From Qingshengfaniella alkalisoli (GTDB taxonomy: Bacteria; Pseudomonadota; Alphaproteobacteria; Rhodobacterales; Rhodobacteraceae), in assembly GCF_007855645.1 (NCBI RefSeq), contig NZ_CP042261.1, positions 290,501 to 354,500 of the forward strand: DNA of 64,000 nucleotides, written 5' to 3'. The position numbers were made by a program, and so were the translations under genes. Positions 60,890 to 64,000 of the stretch are shown one piece after another (positions within the stretch are counted from its first letter, which is position 1; each line of letters begins with the position of its first letter). The notes beneath the pieces were generated by a model. It did not search any database. It worked only from the letters and a program-made list of their open reading frames with translations, and was not told the origin of the DNA.

Positions 60890-61962
60890 ATGGCGAAGAT
60901 CACCTTGTCCAATCTGGCGCATTCCTATCTGCCAAACCCGGCAGGGCCGGACGATTTTGCCCTGAAGGAGATGAACCATATCTGGGAGGAGGGGCAGGCC
61001 TACGCGCTGCTAGGCGCGTCCGGATGTGGCAAGACGACGCTTCTCAACATCATTTCCGGCCTTCTGATCCCAACACATGGTCAGGTGCTGTTCAATGACC
61101 GCGACGTGACCAACGCCCCGACGACGGAACGCAACATCGCGCAGGTTTTCCAGTTCCCGGTAGTCTATGACACGATGACCGTGCGGGACAACCTGGCATT
61201 CCCGCTACGAAATCGTGGTGCCGATCCCAATTACATCAGAGACCGCGTCCAGCAGATCGCGCAGATGGTCGGGATGGAAGATGTGCTGGATCGGAAGGCA
61301 CGGGGTCTGACGGCTGACGCGAAGCAGAAGATCAGCCTTGGTCGCGGCATGGTGCGCGATGACGTGAACGCCATCTTGTTCGACGAACCGCTGACCGTCA
61401 TCGATCCCCAGATGAAATGGGAACTGCGGACCCAGCTACGATCCCTGCACCGAGAATTTGGTCATACCATGATCTACGTCACGCATGACCAGACGGAGGC
61501 GCTGACCTTCGCCGATCGCGTGGTCGTCATGCATGAGGGTACGGTTGTTCAAATTGGCACGCCGCAGGAACTCTTTGAACGGCCCGAACATACCTTCGTC
61601 GGCTATTTCATTGGCTCACCGGGTATGAACCTTTTAGATGTCGAAATCGAAGGCGCGTCCGCACGGGTAGGAGCTCATCAAGTCGCGCTCCCCGCCAATT
61701 ATGGGAGACCGTCCGGCAAGACCCAGCTCGGCGTGCGACCCGAATTCGTGGGGCTTGGTGTCGAAGGTCTGCCTGTCGAGATCCGCCGCGTAGAAGATGT
61801 AGGTCGGCATAAGATCGTGCGCGCCCATCTTGAAGGTGCGCCGCTCAATATCGTGCTTCCCGAGGGTACGGAAATGCCAGCAGACAGCCCACATGTGACC
61901 TTCGCGCCGGAGGGCATCAACATCTACGAAAACGACTGGCGCATCGAAGCGGGGGGTGTCTG

Positions 61963-61963
<1 letters not shown>
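60890..61963 (+). CDS. glpT: Glycerol ABC importer ATP-binding protein GlpT-type, degenerate signature motif
   Basis: Second ATPase of the importer; not the glycerol-3-phosphate permease of the same name. The 357-residue protein has Walker A GASGCGKT at 42-49, Q88, Walker B AILFDE with Glu166, and the switch His199 in YVTHDQ. The signature motif is LTADAKQ (140-146) in place of LSGGQ. The ATG at 60890 lies five bases after the glpS stop; the frame is open from 60827 inside glpS. It overlaps the next permease gene (TGATG). Confidence 0.87.
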
Positions 61964-62834
<871 letters not shown>

Positions 62835-62835
<1 letters not shown>

Positions 62836-63659
62836 TGGCCGCTGCCGGGCAAACCCGCCGTTTCAACGGACGCCTCGTGGTGATGGTTTTGTACCTGACC
62901 TTCCTGATGCTGCCGATCTATTGGCTCATCAATATGAGCCTGAAGACGAATACCGAGATCCTCAGCACCTTCTCGCTGTGGCCACGCAACCTGACCTTCG
63001 ACAATTACCGGACGATCCTCACCGATCCCAGCTGGTACATGGGCTACGTAAACAGCCTGATCTATGTTGTGATGAACACGGTCATTTCGATCGCCGTGGC
63101 ACTTCCGGCGGCCTATGCCTTCAGCCGGTACAACTTCATCGGGGACAAGCACCTGTTCTTCTGGCTGCTAACGAACCGGATGGCGCCGCCGGCGGTTTTC
63201 GCCTTGCCGGTTTTTCAGTTGTATTCATCGGTGGGACTGTTCGACACGCATATCGCCGTGGCGCTGGCGCATTGCCTGTTCAACGTGCCGCTGGCGGTGT
63301 GGATCCTGGAGGGTTTCATGCGCGGGGTCCCGAAGGAAATCGACGAGACCGCCTATATCGACGGCTATTCCTTCCCGCGCTTCTTCATTCGCATCTTCAT
63401 GCCCCTGATTGCGTCAGGCATAGGCGTTGCCGCGTTCTTCTGCTTCATGTTCTCATGGGTGGAATTGCTCCTGTCCCGCACGTTAACCACCGTGAACGCC
63501 AAACCGATTGCGGCGACGATGACACGGACGGTGTCTGCATCGGGGCTGGACTGGGGTGTTCTGGCGGCAGCGGGGGTTCTGACGATCGTGCCGGGTGCAC
63601 TCGTGATCTATTTCGTACGCAACTACATCGCCAAGGGCTTTGCCCTCGGGCGAGTGTGA
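62835..63659 (+). CDS. glpQ: Glycerol ABC importer permease (GlpQ type)
   Basis: The 274-residue MalG-type permease has about six membrane segments and an EAA loop (PKEIDETAYIDGYSFPRFFI). ATG at 62835 overlaps the stop of the other permease gene (TGATG). The name follows the Rhizobium glpSTPQV system and is not the phosphodiesterase GlpQ. Confidence 0.9.
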
Positions 63660-63669
63660 GGAGGCTTTC

Positions 63670-63942
63670 ATGGCGTGGATGGCATGGACTTGGCCCACGG
63701 GGGTGTTCTTCGCGGTGATAGCAAGCCTGCTGGTGATCTTCACGATCCTTGCGATCCGTTATCCCGAAACACCGCGCATCGGTGTTCTAAGGATTGAAAC
63801 GACACGGGGGGATCGGCTGTTCATCACGTTGCTGGGGTCTGCCTTCATCAATCTGGCGTGGTTGGGATTGGTCGGAACAACGCAATGGGCCGCGTTGATA
63901 GTCTGCCTGATCTACGCCGCTGCAGTGTTTCGCTGGGTTTGA
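63670..63942 (+). CDS. DUF2160 small membrane protein of the glycerol importer operon
   Basis: The 90-residue protein has three hydrophobic segments (GVFFAVIASLLVIFTILAI, LLGSAFINLAWLGLVG, WAALIVCLIYAAAVF) around a short charged loop. GAGGAGG precedes the ATG. Proteins of this family are regularly encoded in glp ABC operons, but their role is unknown; a structural or chaperone-like part of the importer is a guess. The last 58 bases of the window hold a GGGCG/CGCCC inverted repeat; the binding-protein gene (glpV) is expected just beyond the edge. Confidence 0.88.
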   Translation: MAWMAWTWPTGVFFAVIASLLVIFTILAIRYPETPRIGVLRIETTRGDRLFITLLGSAFINLAWLGLVGTTQWAALIVCLIYAAAVFRWV

Positions 63943-64000
63943 CCGGCGAGGGACGGGCGTTCGGAACCGGCGCCCGCAAAGCCAAATCATTGGTTCTTTT

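Overview
The window reads as ordinary chromosome of an alphaproteobacterium of the Rhodobacteraceae (Roseobacter-like) type. This is inferred from gene content: the split F1 operon atpHAGDC without F0 genes, the Hsp20-DUF1150 pair, the trxB/Lrp divergent pair, a TIGR01459 HAD phosphatase, a CIRCE-controlled groESL and a glpSTPQ-type glycerol ABC operon. No rRNA, tRNA, CRISPR array, insertion sequence, phage gene or integrase was found. Genes are tightly packed, with many ATGA/TGATG overlaps and no gene-free stretch over 300 bases.

Layout. 1-4.0 kb: clpA (C-terminus cut by the left edge), gloB and a methyltransferase. 4.2-9.1 kb: atpHAGDC, closed by a clear terminator. 9.2-17.5 kb: MscS channel, prs, DsbA-type isomerase, threonine aldolase, YcgN protein, ribF, HAD phosphatase, wrbA and family II pyrophosphatase. 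17.6-19.7 kb: groESL behind a CIRCE element. 19.8-32.1 kb: housekeeping genes (GNAT, EamA exporter, purKE, YdcH, Hsp20-DUF1150, trxB/Lrp, pgeF-midA-lgt, ubiK, YbjN, proC-csaA-hydroxyacid dehydrogenase, tdk).

32.2-39.4 kb is a carbohydrate locus: a cytoplasmic GH43 beta-xylosidase, a complete ABC importer and a divergent LacI regulator. It probably imports xylo-oligosaccharides and cleaves them inside the cell. 39.4-50.7 kb is an iron-siderophore import locus with its own motor: exbB-exbD-exbD-tonB, an ABC exporter, a FecBCDE-type ABC importer, an AraC regulator and a TonB-dependent receptor. 50.7-56.2 kb is dacC-tmk-holB-tatD-MBL-AEC transporter. 56.3-58.7 kb is a Na+/amino-acid symporter coupled to glutaminase. 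58.8-63.9 kb is GlpR and the divergent glycerol ABC operon, whose binding-protein gene would lie just beyond the right edge.

The most unusual signals are two paired asymmetries inside protein complexes. First, the two adjacent exbD genes differ at the proton-carrying membrane aspartate: the first keeps Asp20, the second has Asn22. Second, the two glycerol-transporter ATPases have complementary defects. The first has Thr for the switch histidine, and the second has a degenerate LSGGQ signature. A GlpS-GlpT heterodimer would therefore have one consensus and one degenerate ATP site. Other points are a 12-copy perfect hexanucleotide repeat in tonB, a strong inverted repeat suited to GlpR, paired repeats at the LacI-controlled divergent promoter, and three convergent gene pairs that share stop codons through CTAG.
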